This document shows positions 8,245 to 17,262 of a stretch of 47,850 nucleotides of DNA, one piece after another. The notes beneath the pieces are model-generated. The model did no database searches and was not told the origin of the DNA. It saw nothing but the letters and a program-made list of their open reading frames with translations. Position 1 is the first letter of the stretch. Each line of letters opens with the position of its first letter. Source of the stretch: Erythrobacter sp. (GTDB taxonomy: Bacteria; Pseudomonadota; Alphaproteobacteria; Sphingomonadales; Sphingomonadaceae); contig PNKW01000016.1 in assembly GCA_013822695.1 (NCBI GenBank), positions 1 through 47,850 of the forward strand, in the 5' to 3' direction. The translations under genes and the position numbers were made by a program.

Positions 8245-8851
8245 CGCGCAGCGCCTCCAGCGTGATGCGGCGCGACAGGTTGGCGATGATCGCCGCGGTC
8301 ACGCCCCAGATGCGGAAGCCTTGCCAGTCGAGTTCGAGATAGCGCCGGTTCGCGCCGCGCCAAAGCACCTCGTGGGCGGTCCAGCTGGCGGGATCGAATA
8401 GCGTGGCGAGCGGCGCTTCAAACCATGCCTCGACCTCTTCCGGATTGGGAGTGAGTGGCAGACCCGGCGGGACGACGCCGACCACCGGCGCCACCAGAAA
8501 GCCGGTGCCGGTGTGATAGAGATCGCTGGTGCCGATCACGCGCACCGCACTACGCGGCAGGGCGAGTTCCTCCTCGGCCTCGCGCAAGGCGGCGGTCACC
8601 GCATCCTCGCCTGGATCGAGCTTGCCGCCGGGAAAGGCGACCTGCCCCGGATGATCGCGCATCGCGCGGGGGCGCTGAGTCAGGATGATCTGCGGATCAT
8701 GCGGGACATCGGTGATCGCGACCAGCACGGCCGCAGGCGTGGCCCCCTCCGTCGCGAATTGTGCATCTGTCATGAGGTCGGGGATGTCGCGCGCGTGGCC
8801 TTCAGTGAAGGCCAGCGATAGAGCATCGAAGATACTGGCGGATGGGCTCAT
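8234..8851 (-). CDS. NUDIX hydrolase, CoA pyrophosphatase type
   Basis: A 205-residue Nudix enzyme, probably splitting CoA or its derivatives to 3',5'-ADP and a phosphopantetheine. The Nudix box is GGKLDPGEDAVTAALREAEEEL; the usual late Gly is Ala, seen in CoA-type members. QRPRAMRDHPGQVAFPGGK before it is the typical CoA-group lead-in. The start at 8851 overlaps the DUF1285 stop as ATGA. Longer upstream starts would only add sequence already coding for that protein. Its 3' end overlaps pcnB. Confidence 0.88.
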   Translation of the reverse strand: MSPSASIFDALSLAFTEGHARDIPDLMTDAQFATEGATPAAVLVAITDVPHDPQIILTQRPRAMRDHPGQVAFPGGKLDPGEDAVTAALREAEEELALPRSAVRVIGTSDLYHTGTGFLVAPVVGVVPPGLPLTPNPEEVEAWFEAPLATLFDPASWTAHEVLWRGANRRYLELDWQGFRIWGVTAAIIANLSRRITLEALRDAV

Positions 8852-9402
8852 GGCAGCAGGCGGAACGCCTCGCCCCGGCTGGTGACCTGCCAGCCGTTGT
8901 CCTCCGCCCCCTCGGTCAGTGCGATCTCGGCAAGCTGGGTCCAGGTCGAACGGTTGAGGCGCGCCTCGCACCCGCGCCGGACGTGGAGATAGAGCGCAGG
9001 CTCCTCGGCCGTGCCTGCCGCGCGCAGGGCATGGCCGGGGCCGGCGATCACCAACTCGTCGGTGTTGACGCGGAACGCCAGCGCATCATCCTTGCGCACG
9101 CAATCGGTGGCGATGAAGGCCGCGTCCTCGACCTCGATGGCGAGCTTCTCGACCGGAGTGACCAGCCAGTGATGACCCGCCTCGTCGCGGGTGAGCAGGC
9201 TGGCAAAGGCGCGCACTATCGCCTCGCGCCGGATCACGCCGCCCTCGTGGAACCACGTTCCGTCGGCGGCGATCACCATGTGGCTCTCGCCGATCTTGGC
9301 GGGCGACCAGCTTTCGACCGGGGGGAGTTGGCGCTGCTCGACCAGAGCGGCGATCTCGGCGAGGGTCAGGCCGGCAAGGTGCGGGGGCGGATCGTAGGGC
9401 AT
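8848..9402 (-). CDS. DUF1285 domain protein
   Basis: A 184-residue soluble protein matching DUF1285 throughout: GESHMVIAADGTWFHEGGVIRREAIVRAFASLL near residues 38-70, then HHWLVTPVEKLAIEVEDAAFI. No catalytic motif is evident and the family's function is unknown. It is coupled to the NUDIX gene by an ATGA overlap and lies upstream of pcnB, an arrangement I recall as recurrent in alphaproteobacteria, which suggests a housekeeping link with nucleotide or RNA metabolism (inference). Confidence 0.85.
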   Translation of the reverse strand: MPYDPPPHLAGLTLAEIAALVEQRQLPPVESWSPAKIGESHMVIAADGTWFHEGGVIRREAIVRAFASLLTRDEAGHHWLVTPVEKLAIEVEDAAFIATDCVRKDDALAFRVNTDELVIAGPGHALRAAGTAEEPALYLHVRRGCEARLNRSTWTQLAEIALTEGAEDNGWQVTSRGEAFRLLP

Positions 9403-9429
9403 TGTTATGCGGGGATGGCAGATGGGGCG

Positions 9430-9454
9430 GGGAAGGTGAAGGGGTTACCTTCCC
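9430..9454. other. Hairpin in the gap between the GNAT and DUF1285 genes
   Basis: GGGAAGG (9430-9436) pairs with CCTTCCC (9448-9454) across an 11-nt loop in the only sizeable gap of the minus-strand operon. It has no clear T-run on the minus strand, so it may be an attenuator or processing site rather than a full terminator. Confidence 0.4.
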
Positions 9455-9458
9455 TTAT

Positions 9459-10037
9459 TCAACCCTCCCACGGCCCCAGCATGCCCTCGGCGGGCATGGC
9501 GGCGAGGGCGTGGCCACGCGCGAGCAGACGGTCCTGTTCATAGGGGCCGGGGCAGCGCCAGCCGCCGGTCATCGCCGCGGAAAAGCCCCAGCGGCCGTAG
9601 TAGCTGGCATCACCGATCAGAACTTGGGGGAGTCCTTGTTGTCCTACCGCTTCGCTACTTGAGGACACGCGCCCCCCGCTTGCCGCCAGCCGCGCATCCT
9701 CGGCCAGCATCGCGCTCATCAGGCCCACGCCGAAGCCTTCGCCCTGCCGTTCGGGCACCACGGCCACGGGGCCGACCATCACCAGCGGCACCTGCCCCTC
9801 CTTGGTCTGGAGGCCCACCGGCCAGCACTGGATCGTCGCCACCAGCAGGTCGTTCTCGTCCAAGGCAGCGAGGCTGAGGCCCGGAAGCCACGCCATGCCT
9901 TCGCGGATGCGGTAGGCGGTGCGCGCATGGCGGTCCGGCCCGAAGGCGCGGTCGAGCACTTCCTCGATCATGGCGGGGTCGACCGCCTCGAGCGGGATGA
10001 TCGTCGCAGCGTTGGCCGCCCGGGGGCTTGCGCTCAT
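9459..10037 (-). CDS. GNAT N-acetyltransferase with an unusual insert
   Basis: A 192-residue acetyltransferase of the YhbS-like group. The acetyl-CoA signature is VGPVAVVPERQGEGFGVGLMSAML (about 88-111) and the C-terminal GDASYYGRWGF block is typical. Between ARLAASGG and VLIGDASYYGRWGF lies a low-complexity insert (GGRVSSSSEAVGQQGLPQ) where relatives have only a few residues. Its DNA is a hairpin repeat (9630-9665) kept in frame. The start overlaps the stop of the sugar dehydrogenase gene (ATGA). The substrate is unknown. Confidence 0.85.
   Translation of the reverse strand: MSASPRAANAATIIPLEAVDPAMIEEVLDRAFGPDRHARTAYRIREGMAWLPGLSLAALDENDLLVATIQCWPVGLQTKEGQVPLVMVGPVAVVPERQGEGFGVGLMSAMLAEDARLAASGGRVSSSSEAVGQQGLPQVLIGDASYYGRWGFSAAMTGGWRCPGPYEQDRLLARGHALAAMPAEGMLGPWEG
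9630..9665. repeat. Palindromic repeat inserted in the GNAT coding sequence
   Basis: GAGTCCTTGTT is followed directly by GTCCT...AGGAC arms (9641-9645 and 9661-9665) around a loop containing CCGCTTCGCT. The tag is identical to the reverse complement of 34-44, which also adjoins a hairpin. The element adds about 18 in-frame codons at a loop between conserved GNAT strands. Confidence 0.45.
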
Positions 10038-11191
10038 TTCGCGGTGAGCTTGAGCAACCGCGCGCCCTTGCCGTCCTGCGCGATCCAGATCGCCCCATCA
10101 GGGCCCTGGGCGATGGCGCGCAGGCGCGAATCGAACTCGTGGCGGGCGACTTCGCGTGCGCTCTCGCCCTCAATCGCGACATCAACCAGCGCCTGCCTGG
10201 CGAGGCCCGTCATCAGCGCATGGCCCTTCCACGCCGGGAACTGGTCGCCGGTGTAGAAGATCATGCCGCCCGGTGCGATCACCGGGGTCCAGCTCAAGGC
10301 GGGCTGGGCGAAGCCGTCACCCGCTTCGTGATCGGGGATCGGGTCGCCGTTGTAATGGTCGCCGTTGGAGCGCACCGGCCAGCCGTAATTGGCGCCCGGT
10401 TCGACAAGGTTCAATTCATCGCCGCCCGCCGGACCATGCTCGACTTCCCACAGGCGCCCCTCCGCGTCCCACGCCATCCCGAGGATGTTGCGGTGGCCCA
10501 TCGACCAGATTTCTGCCGAGACGCCGCCCTTGTCTGCCATCGGGTTGCCCGCAGCCGGGGTGCCGTCGAGATTGAGGCGCACGATCTTGCCGAGCGTTGC
10601 GGCGGTGTCCTGCGAGGGGCTCATCCTCTGCCGCTCGCCGCTGGCGACGTAGAGATACTTGCCGTCGGGCGAGAACAGCAGACGGTGCGAATAGTGGCCG
10701 CGGCCCGTGACCTTGGGGGTCTGACGCCAGATGACCGACAGGCCCTCGATGGTGCACGCCGTGGGGGCGGAACACACCAGCTGGCCCTTGCCGACCGCGG
10801 CGCCGCGGATGTCGCCTTCGCCGGCTTCAGCCCAGCTGAGGTAGATCGTGCGGGTTCCGAGCGTCTCGGAGGCCTCGGCGGGCAGGAAGGCGATATCGCC
10901 GAGCCCGCCCTGGCCGCCGTAATCGACCTTGGGCGCGCCGGTGACGGTCGCGGTCTGGCCGGTCTTGGTGTCGATCAGCTTCACCGTGCCCGCCTTCTCG
11001 GTGACGAACAAAGTCGCGGTGCCAGGCGCGAAGGCCATCGCCCAGGGCTCTTCGAAGCCGGCGACGTCAGTCGTCTTGAAGGTGGCCTCCGCAGGAGCGG
11101 CAGCGCTTTCCCCGGTTTGCGCATTGGCGCAGCTTGCCAGCATCAGCGCAGGGGTCGAAAAAGCGGCGAGCAAACGGGCAGAACGGATCAT
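10034..11191 (-). CDS. PQQ-dependent soluble aldose sugar dehydrogenase-like lipoprotein
   Basis: A 385-residue periplasmic beta-propeller dehydrogenase of the YliI/GSDH group. The lipobox LASC gives Cys21, suggesting outer-membrane anchoring. Propeller landmarks are GGQGGLGDIAFLP, YSHRLLFSPDGKYLYVASGERQ, MGHRNILGMAWDAEGRLWEVEHGPAGGDELN and PGANYGWP. The catalytic His probably lies in the YSHRLLF strand. The start is the ATG at 11191-11189, whose first two bases on the plus strand are also the start of rnhB. The gene is first in a minus-strand run and coupled to the GNAT gene. Natural substrate and PQQ source are not visible here. Confidence 0.88.
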   Translation of the reverse strand: MIRSARLLAAFSTPALMLASCANAQTGESAAAPAEATFKTTDVAGFEEPWAMAFAPGTATLFVTEKAGTVKLIDTKTGQTATVTGAPKVDYGGQGGLGDIAFLPAEASETLGTRTIYLSWAEAGEGDIRGAAVGKGQLVCSAPTACTIEGLSVIWRQTPKVTGRGHYSHRLLFSPDGKYLYVASGERQRMSPSQDTAATLGKIVRLNLDGTPAAGNPMADKGGVSAEIWSMGHRNILGMAWDAEGRLWEVEHGPAGGDELNLVEPGANYGWPVRSNGDHYNGDPIPDHEAGDGFAQPALSWTPVIAPGGMIFYTGDQFPAWKGHALMTGLARQALVDVAIEGESAREVARHEFDSRLRAIAQGPDGAIWIAQDGKGARLLKLTAK

Positions 11192-11813
11192 GCTTGGAGT
11201 CACTCCGGAATTGATCGCCTCGGGGCAGCCGCTGGTGATCGGCGTCGACGAGGCAGGGCGCGGGCCGCTCGCCGGGCCGGTGGTGGCCGCGGCGGTGGTT
11301 CTGGGCGCGGCGATACCTGCGGGGCTCGACGATTCCAAGCGCCTTTCGCCCGCCCGCCGTGCTGTGCTCGACGAAGCGATCCGGCAGGGATGCGGCTGGG
11401 CGGTGGCGGTGGTGGAGCCGGATGAGATCGACCGGCTGAACATCTTCATGGCGACGATGCACGCGATGACCCGCGCGGTGGCGGCGCTGACCACGGCGCT
11501 GGGGTGCGAGACGCGCGAAGTGATGATCGACGGCAACCTCACCCCCCACGGCCGCTGCGCCGAATGGTGCTGGCCCGCGCGCGCCATTGTCGGCGGGGAC
11601 GGGATCGAGTCCGCCATCTCCGCCGCCTCGATCATCGCCAAGGAATGGCGCGACCGGATGATGCTGGAGGCGGCCGCCGCGCATCCGCATTACGGCTGGG
11701 AGCGCAACAAGGGCTATGGCACGGTCGAACACATGGAAGCGCTGCGGCTGCACGGGCCGAGCCCGCTCCACCGCCGCAGCTTCGCGCCGGTGGCGCAGCT
11801 CTCGCTGATCTAG
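11190..11813 (+). CDS. rnhB: Ribonuclease HII
   Basis: A 207-residue nuclease that cuts RNA-DNA hybrids and removes misinserted ribonucleotides. Active-site acids are Asp20 and Glu21 (GVDEAGRGPLAGP), Asp114 (VMIDGN) and Asp137 (VGGDGIESAISAASIIAKEWRD). DDSKRLS (47-53) and HPHYGWERNKGYGT are further signatures. The ATG at 11190 overlaps the divergent sugar-dehydrogenase ATG. A TTG at 11211 is an alternative that would remove the overlap and still leave about 200 residues. A GAGTCACTC palindrome lies between the two candidates. Confidence 0.95.
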   Translation: MLGVTPELIASGQPLVIGVDEAGRGPLAGPVVAAAVVLGAAIPAGLDDSKRLSPARRAVLDEAIRQGCGWAVAVVEPDEIDRLNIFMATMHAMTRAVAALTTALGCETREVMIDGNLTPHGRCAEWCWPARAIVGGDGIESAISAASIIAKEWRDRMMLEAAAAHPHYGWERNKGYGTVEHMEALRLHGPSPLHRRSFAPVAQLSLI

Positions 11814-11832
11814 GTCGCCTTCGGGCGCATGT

Positions 11833-13173
<1,341 letters not shown>

Positions 13174-13209
13174 CTTGGCCGCTGACGCAATCCCTAGTAA
13201 TATCTGCTT

Positions 13210-13452
13210 ATGACCGCCGATGTTGAAAATCTGATACTCGAACACCTGAAAGCGATTCAGTCGGAGATGGCAGCCATGCGCCGCCGGATCGACGATATCC
13301 ATGAGCGCCTCATCAATGTGGAACGGCTGGTTGCCCGGCAGTCTACGGAAGTTGCGCATACCCAGAGCGAAGTGATCACCGACCGCCATCGGGTTGACCG
13401 CATCGAGCAACGTCTCGAGCGTATCGAGCGGCGGCTCGAATTGACGGACTGA
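13210..13452 (+). CDS. Small coiled-coil protein of unknown function
   Basis: An 80-residue highly charged, all-helical protein with no membrane segment. Heptad patterns run almost throughout (ILEHLKAIQSEMAAMRRRIDDIHERL; HRVDRIEQRLERIERRLEL). Similar small coiled-coil proteins occur as orphans in many alphaproteobacteria. It follows ccrM by 36 bp and precedes folP by 18 bp, so it probably shares their transcript. No function is assigned. Confidence 0.7.
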   Translation: MTADVENLILEHLKAIQSEMAAMRRRIDDIHERLINVERLVARQSTEVAHTQSEVITDRHRVDRIEQRLERIERRLELTD

Positions 13453-13470
13453 TTGGCACCAACTGCCGAC

Positions 13471-14583
13471 ATGGCCGACAGCATCTACATCCACCCGCTC
13501 ACCCTCACCCCCGGCCCGCAGGCGGTGGAGGGCGCGGCAGTGCGGCTGGGGGGCAGCATGGCCTATGCCCGCGAATTTGCGCTGGTGCTGCGCGATGGCC
13601 GCGCGGTGGAGGAGCGCATCACCGGCACGCGTGACGTGATCGAGGGGGCGCTCGCGCGCCTTTCAGGCGCTCTCGCCGAAGAGGGCGCGGCGCAGTGGGC
13701 GAACCTTGCCAAGGTGCATCCGCCCTTGCAGCTCGGCGCGCGCACCGTCCGGCTTGATCAGCCGCAGATGATGGGGATCCTCAACGTCACGCCCGACAGC
13801 TTCTCGGACGGAGGCCAGCACGATACGCTCGAGGCGGGCCGCGCCCACGCCGCCGCCATGCTCGAGGCAGGCGCGGCGATCATCGACATCGGCGGGGAGA
13901 GCACGCGCCCGGGGGCCGCCGCGACCTTCGAGGACGAGGAGATCCGCCGCGTCGTCCCGGCCATCGAATATTGCGGCGCGATGGGCGCCGCGATCAGCCT
14001 CGACTCCCGCCGCGCAGGCGTGCTGGCCGCAGGGTTGGCCGCTGGCGCCCAGATGGTCAACGACGTCTCGGCCCTGCGCTATGATCCGCGCTCGAAGGAA
14101 GTGGTGGCGACCGAGGGCTGTCCGGTGGTGCTGATGCATGCACCGGGCGCGGGCGAGGACCTGCACAAGGGCCCGGGCTATGCCGACGTGGTGAGCGAGG
14201 TGTTCGATTTCCTCCACCACGCCCGCGCCTCTGCGATGGCGGCAGGGATTGCCGAGGATCGCATCATCCTCGACCCCGGCATCGGCTTCGGCAAGACTCT
14301 GGCCGAGAACCTTGCGCTGATCAACGCCTTGCCGCTGTTCCACGCGCTCGGCAGCCCGCTGATGCTCGGGGTGAGCCGCAAGCGGATGATCGGCGCGCTG
14401 TCCCGCGAGGAGGCGGCGGGCGAGCGCCTTGCCGGATCGATCGCGCTGGCATTGAAGGGGATGGAGGCGGGTGTTCACCTGCTGCGCGTCCACGATGTCG
14501 CCGAGACGGTGCAGGCGCGCAATGTGTGGCGCGGGTTGAGGGACGCAGCCCTCACCGATTACAGCACGCTGCCGCCGCTTTGA
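13471..14583 (+). CDS. folP: Dihydropteroate synthase
   Basis: A 370-residue TIM-barrel enzyme that joins 6-hydroxymethyl-dihydropterin diphosphate with p-aminobenzoate in folate synthesis. MGILNVTPDSFSDGG (101-115), DIGGESTRPGA (139-149), ILDPGIGFGKT and GVSRKRMIG are all intact. About 95 residues precede the barrel, longer than the E. coli enzyme; the extension has no motif I recognise. ATG 13471 is chosen over a TTG at 13453 that would only add six residues. Other folate genes are not nearby. Confidence 0.95.
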   Translation: MADSIYIHPLTLTPGPQAVEGAAVRLGGSMAYAREFALVLRDGRAVEERITGTRDVIEGALARLSGALAEEGAAQWANLAKVHPPLQLGARTVRLDQPQMMGILNVTPDSFSDGGQHDTLEAGRAHAAAMLEAGAAIIDIGGESTRPGAAATFEDEEIRRVVPAIEYCGAMGAAISLDSRRAGVLAAGLAAGAQMVNDVSALRYDPRSKEVVATEGCPVVLMHAPGAGEDLHKGPGYADVVSEVFDFLHHARASAMAAGIAEDRIILDPGIGFGKTLAENLALINALPLFHALGSPLMLGVSRKRMIGALSREEAAGERLAGSIALALKGMEAGVHLLRVHDVAETVQARNVWRGLRDAALTDYSTLPPL

Positions 14584-14587
14584 GACC

Positions 14588-14605
14588 CTGCCACGGTTCT
14601 GTAAC
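14588..14605 (+). promoter_or_regulatory. PhoB-box-like direct repeat before the PhoD-like gene
   Basis: CTGCCAC-GGTT-CTGTAAC has the 7-4-7 layout of a PhoB box (consensus CTGTCAT-N4-CTGTCAT, with CTGTAAC a common alphaproteobacterial variant). It ends 49 bp before the phosphatase ATG. Function and position agree, but there is only one box. Confidence 0.5.
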
Positions 14606-14654
14606 GGCCCGTCGCCAAACCCTCGCGCAACCCTTTCGATCAAGGAGCTTGCCC

Positions 14655-15803
14655 ATGCGCCGCACCCTGCTTTCCGCCGCTGCCCTCTTGGCCCTTGCCG
14701 CACCGGCATCGGCCGAAACGCCGCAAGCGGTGGAGTTGACTCCCGACCAGCTGCTTTCCCCCTATTACGAGGCGCTGAAGACCAAATCGGCCTTGCCCTA
14801 TGCCGGCATCAACCCGGTGCTGCCCGCCGAGGCCACGCTCACCCGCATCGCGGTCGGCAGCTGCAACCACCAGAGCGCGTCGCAGCACATGTGGGCGCAG
14901 GTCGCCTCCGCCAATCCGCAGCTGTTCCTGATGATCGGCGACAACGTCTATGGCGATGCCGGGTGGGACGCGGATGCGGGGCTCGAATCGCTGCGCCGCG
15001 CCTATGCCTTGCAGGCCTCGCACCCCGAATTCACCGCCTTCCGCTCCGGCGTGCCGATGATGGCGACCTGGGACGACCATGATTTCGGGCTCAACGACGC
15101 GGGCGGCAGCTTCCCGTTCCGCGGCTGGGCGGAGACGATGTTCGAGACTTTCTGGGGTTCGTCCGCGGCGGTGAGGGCGCGGCCCGGGGTCTATGACAGC
15201 ACCATCACCGGGCCTGCGGGCAAGCGCGTGCAGGTGATCATGCTCGACACGCGCTTCTTCCGTTCCGACCTCAAGCGCGCCGCGTGGACCAAGGATCGCC
15301 CGCCGCTGGGCGGCTATCTGCCCGATGACAGCCCCGACAAGACCGTGCTGGGCAAGGCGCAATGGGCGTGGCTCGCAACCGAACTTGCCAAGCCCGCCGA
15401 CCTCCGCATCGTGGTCTCCTCGACCCAGGTCATCACCACTGCGCACCAGTTCGAGGGCTGGACCAACTTCCCCGCCGAGCGCACCCGGCTGCTCGACCTC
15501 CTCAAGACCCGCGAGGCAAGCGGGCTGGTGCTGCTGTCGGGCGACCGCCACGCAGCCGGGATCTACAAGGTCGATCACGGCGGCGGGACCATCTGGGAGC
15601 TGACCAGCTCCTCATTGAACCTCGCCTTCGGGGACGATATCGAACGCAGCACCGCCCGCGAGCCCGATCCGGCGCGGGTCGGCAAGTTCTTCCCCGTCGA
15701 GAATTATGGCCTCGTCGATATCGACTGGAAGGCCAAGGCGGTGACCGTCAGCCTCAAGGGCAACACCAGCGCCACACTCGCGAGCCAGACCTTCGGCTGG
15801 TGA
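14655..15803 (+). CDS. Secreted PhoD-like phosphatase / metallophosphoesterase
   Basis: A 382-residue exported phosphoesterase. A Sec signal peptide ends near ASA (20). PhoD-family metal ligands appear in order: GSCNHQ with Cys70, GDNVYGD (95-101), ATWDDHDFGLND (137-148), IMLDTRFF, and SGDRHAAG near the C-terminus. The family includes calcium/iron-dependent alkaline phosphatases and phosphodiesterases of the periplasm. AAGGAG lies 7 nt before the ATG. A PhoB-box-like repeat upstream supports phosphate-starvation control (inference). It is shorter than TAT-exported PhoD and has no twin-arginine motif. Confidence 0.9.
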   Translation: MRRTLLSAAALLALAAPASAETPQAVELTPDQLLSPYYEALKTKSALPYAGINPVLPAEATLTRIAVGSCNHQSASQHMWAQVASANPQLFLMIGDNVYGDAGWDADAGLESLRRAYALQASHPEFTAFRSGVPMMATWDDHDFGLNDAGGSFPFRGWAETMFETFWGSSAAVRARPGVYDSTITGPAGKRVQVIMLDTRFFRSDLKRAAWTKDRPPLGGYLPDDSPDKTVLGKAQWAWLATELAKPADLRIVVSSTQVITTAHQFEGWTNFPAERTRLLDLLKTREASGLVLLSGDRHAAGIYKVDHGGGTIWELTSSSLNLAFGDDIERSTAREPDPARVGKFFPVENYGLVDIDWKAKAVTVSLKGNTSATLASQTFGW

Positions 15804-15865
15804 GTCCGCTTGCCGGGCGGCGCGCTTTGTGCAAGTCTTTGGGAAGTCAACGGGAGGGACGGATC

Positions 15866-16294
15866 ATGCTTGGCAAGAAGGTGATCGCAGGAGTTGTGGC
15901 AGCGGTGGTCCTGGCAGGCGGCGCGGCGCTGCCCGCAGCAGCGCAGGACGAGGTCGACATCTTCGGCCGCAAGGCCCCGGGCGGCAAGGCGCTCGAAAAG
16001 CTGATCGAGAAGGCGCAGGAGCACCCGCTCGGTGCCAAGGAGAACCCGGTGCGCGCCGACATGCCCGGCGGCCAGCGCGCCTACTTGAACCGCTTGCGCT
16101 GCGCCGATGGCAAGCGCCCGACCTATGCCCGCGTCGGCAATTTCGGCCTGGGGGTCTATCAGCGGATCATCGACGGCTATGAAGTGGTGTGCGAGGGCAG
16201 CACACCCGCAAAGTCGATGATCTTCATGGACATGTACCATCCCGGCCACAAGGAACCGGCGGCGGTCGAAGGCTTCACGATCGAGCCGGCTTGA
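15866..16294 (+). CDS. Small exported protein of unknown function
   Basis: A 142-residue protein with a clear Sec signal peptide (MLGKKVIAGVVAAVVLAGGAALPAAAQ) and a soluble remainder. GGQRAYLNRLRCADGKRPTYARVGNFGLGVYQRI is its most characteristic block, with cysteines at about 84 and 115 that could form a disulfide. GGGAGG sits before the ATG. It follows the phosphatase by 62 bp and may be cotranscribed. Family not recognised. Confidence 0.75.
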   Translation: MLGKKVIAGVVAAVVLAGGAALPAAAQDEVDIFGRKAPGGKALEKLIEKAQEHPLGAKENPVRADMPGGQRAYLNRLRCADGKRPTYARVGNFGLGVYQRIIDGYEVVCEGSTPAKSMIFMDMYHPGHKEPAAVEGFTIEPA

Positions 16295-16314
16295 TCCCGG
16301 CCAATCCCTGAAAA

Positions 16315-16330
16315 TGTTTCACGTGAAACA
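16315..16330. promoter_or_regulatory. parS: Perfect parS site (ParB binding palindrome)
   Basis: TGTTTCACGTGAAACA is the canonical 16-bp parS, extended by AAA/TTT to a perfect 22-bp palindrome (16312-16333). It lies in the gap between convergent genes, where it disturbs no coding sequence. ParB bound here would nucleate the CTP-dependent clamp that spreads and loads SMC during segregation. Confidence 0.95.
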
Positions 16331-16370
16331 TTTCAAGGGGTTAGTGTAGGAACCCGTCTCGGGCAATCCA

Positions 16371-17132
16371 TCACAGCGTGAAGCCGCCGTCCGATACCAT
16401 GACGTGCCCGGTGATATTGGCGGCGGCATCGCTCAGCAGATAGAGGATGCTGTCCGCCATCTCCTCCGAGGAGGCGAAGCGGCCCAGCGGCGTGGTCTTG
16501 GCCATGCGCGCGATGGTCGCTTCGCGGCCGATCTCGGCGACCGAGGCCTTGAAATCCGCGCCGCTCTCCCAGATCGCGGTGTCGACCCCGCCGGGGGCTA
16601 TGGCATTGACGCGAATGCCATTTTTCGCGTTCTCGGCGGCGGCGATGCGGGCCATGTGCGCGACCGCCGCCTTGGCGACGCCGTAGGGGCCGATGCCGGC
16701 AACGGGCTTGAGACCAGTGGTCGACGAGACGACAACCACCGAGCCACGCCGCCCCTCCATCGCCCGCAGCGCGGTCGCCAAGGTCAGGAAGGCCCCGTCG
16801 AGGTTCACCGCCATCACGCGCCGCCATTCGGCGAGTGAGATCTCGCTGATGACCCCGCCCGAACCGATGCCCGCATTGACAACCGCATGGTCAAGACCTG
16901 CCAACGAGGGCGCGATGTCCTGCCACAAAGCCTCATCGGCGACGCTGCCCACAATCCGGTGCACTTCGCACCCCGGCAGGTGGAGCGCTTCAAGCCCCGC
17001 GCCATCGACATCGACCAGAAGCAGCCTGCTTGCGCCCCGCGCCGCAAACGCCTTCGCGCAGGCCGCTCCGATCCCCGAAGCGGCACCCGTGACGAGGGCG
17101 GAGCGCCCGGTGAAATCCTGAACCTGTGTCAT
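16371..17132 (-). CDS. Short-chain dehydrogenase/reductase
   Basis: A 253-residue classical SDR using NAD(H) or NADP(H). It has the nucleotide motif TGAASGIG (15-22), the acidic VDVDG after the second strand (NAD preference likely), VNAGIG, the catalytic Ser in VVVSSTTG and YGVAK with Tyr and Lys, and ends with VSDGGFTL. The start at 17132 (MTQVQDFTG) is favoured over one nine codons earlier. It converges on the small exported protein with parS between them. The substrate is unknown. Confidence 0.9.
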   Translation of the reverse strand: MTQVQDFTGRSALVTGAASGIGAACAKAFAARGASRLLLVDVDGAGLEALHLPGCEVHRIVGSVADEALWQDIAPSLAGLDHAVVNAGIGSGGVISEISLAEWRRVMAVNLDGAFLTLATALRAMEGRRGSVVVVSSTTGLKPVAGIGPYGVAKAAVAHMARIAAAENAKNGIRVNAIAPGGVDTAIWESGADFKASVAEIGREATIARMAKTTPLGRFASSEEMADSILYLLSDAAANITGHVMVSDGGFTL

Positions 17133-17262
17133 GGCGGGGGCTGCTAGGCGCGCAGCCACCGCCGATCAAGCCATGTGATGCGGCTCTCCCATTCCCGCCC
17201 AAGACACGCTTGCCAAGCGCGTGCAATTACGAGACATTTTCGTCGCTGAATGGAGGACTGGG

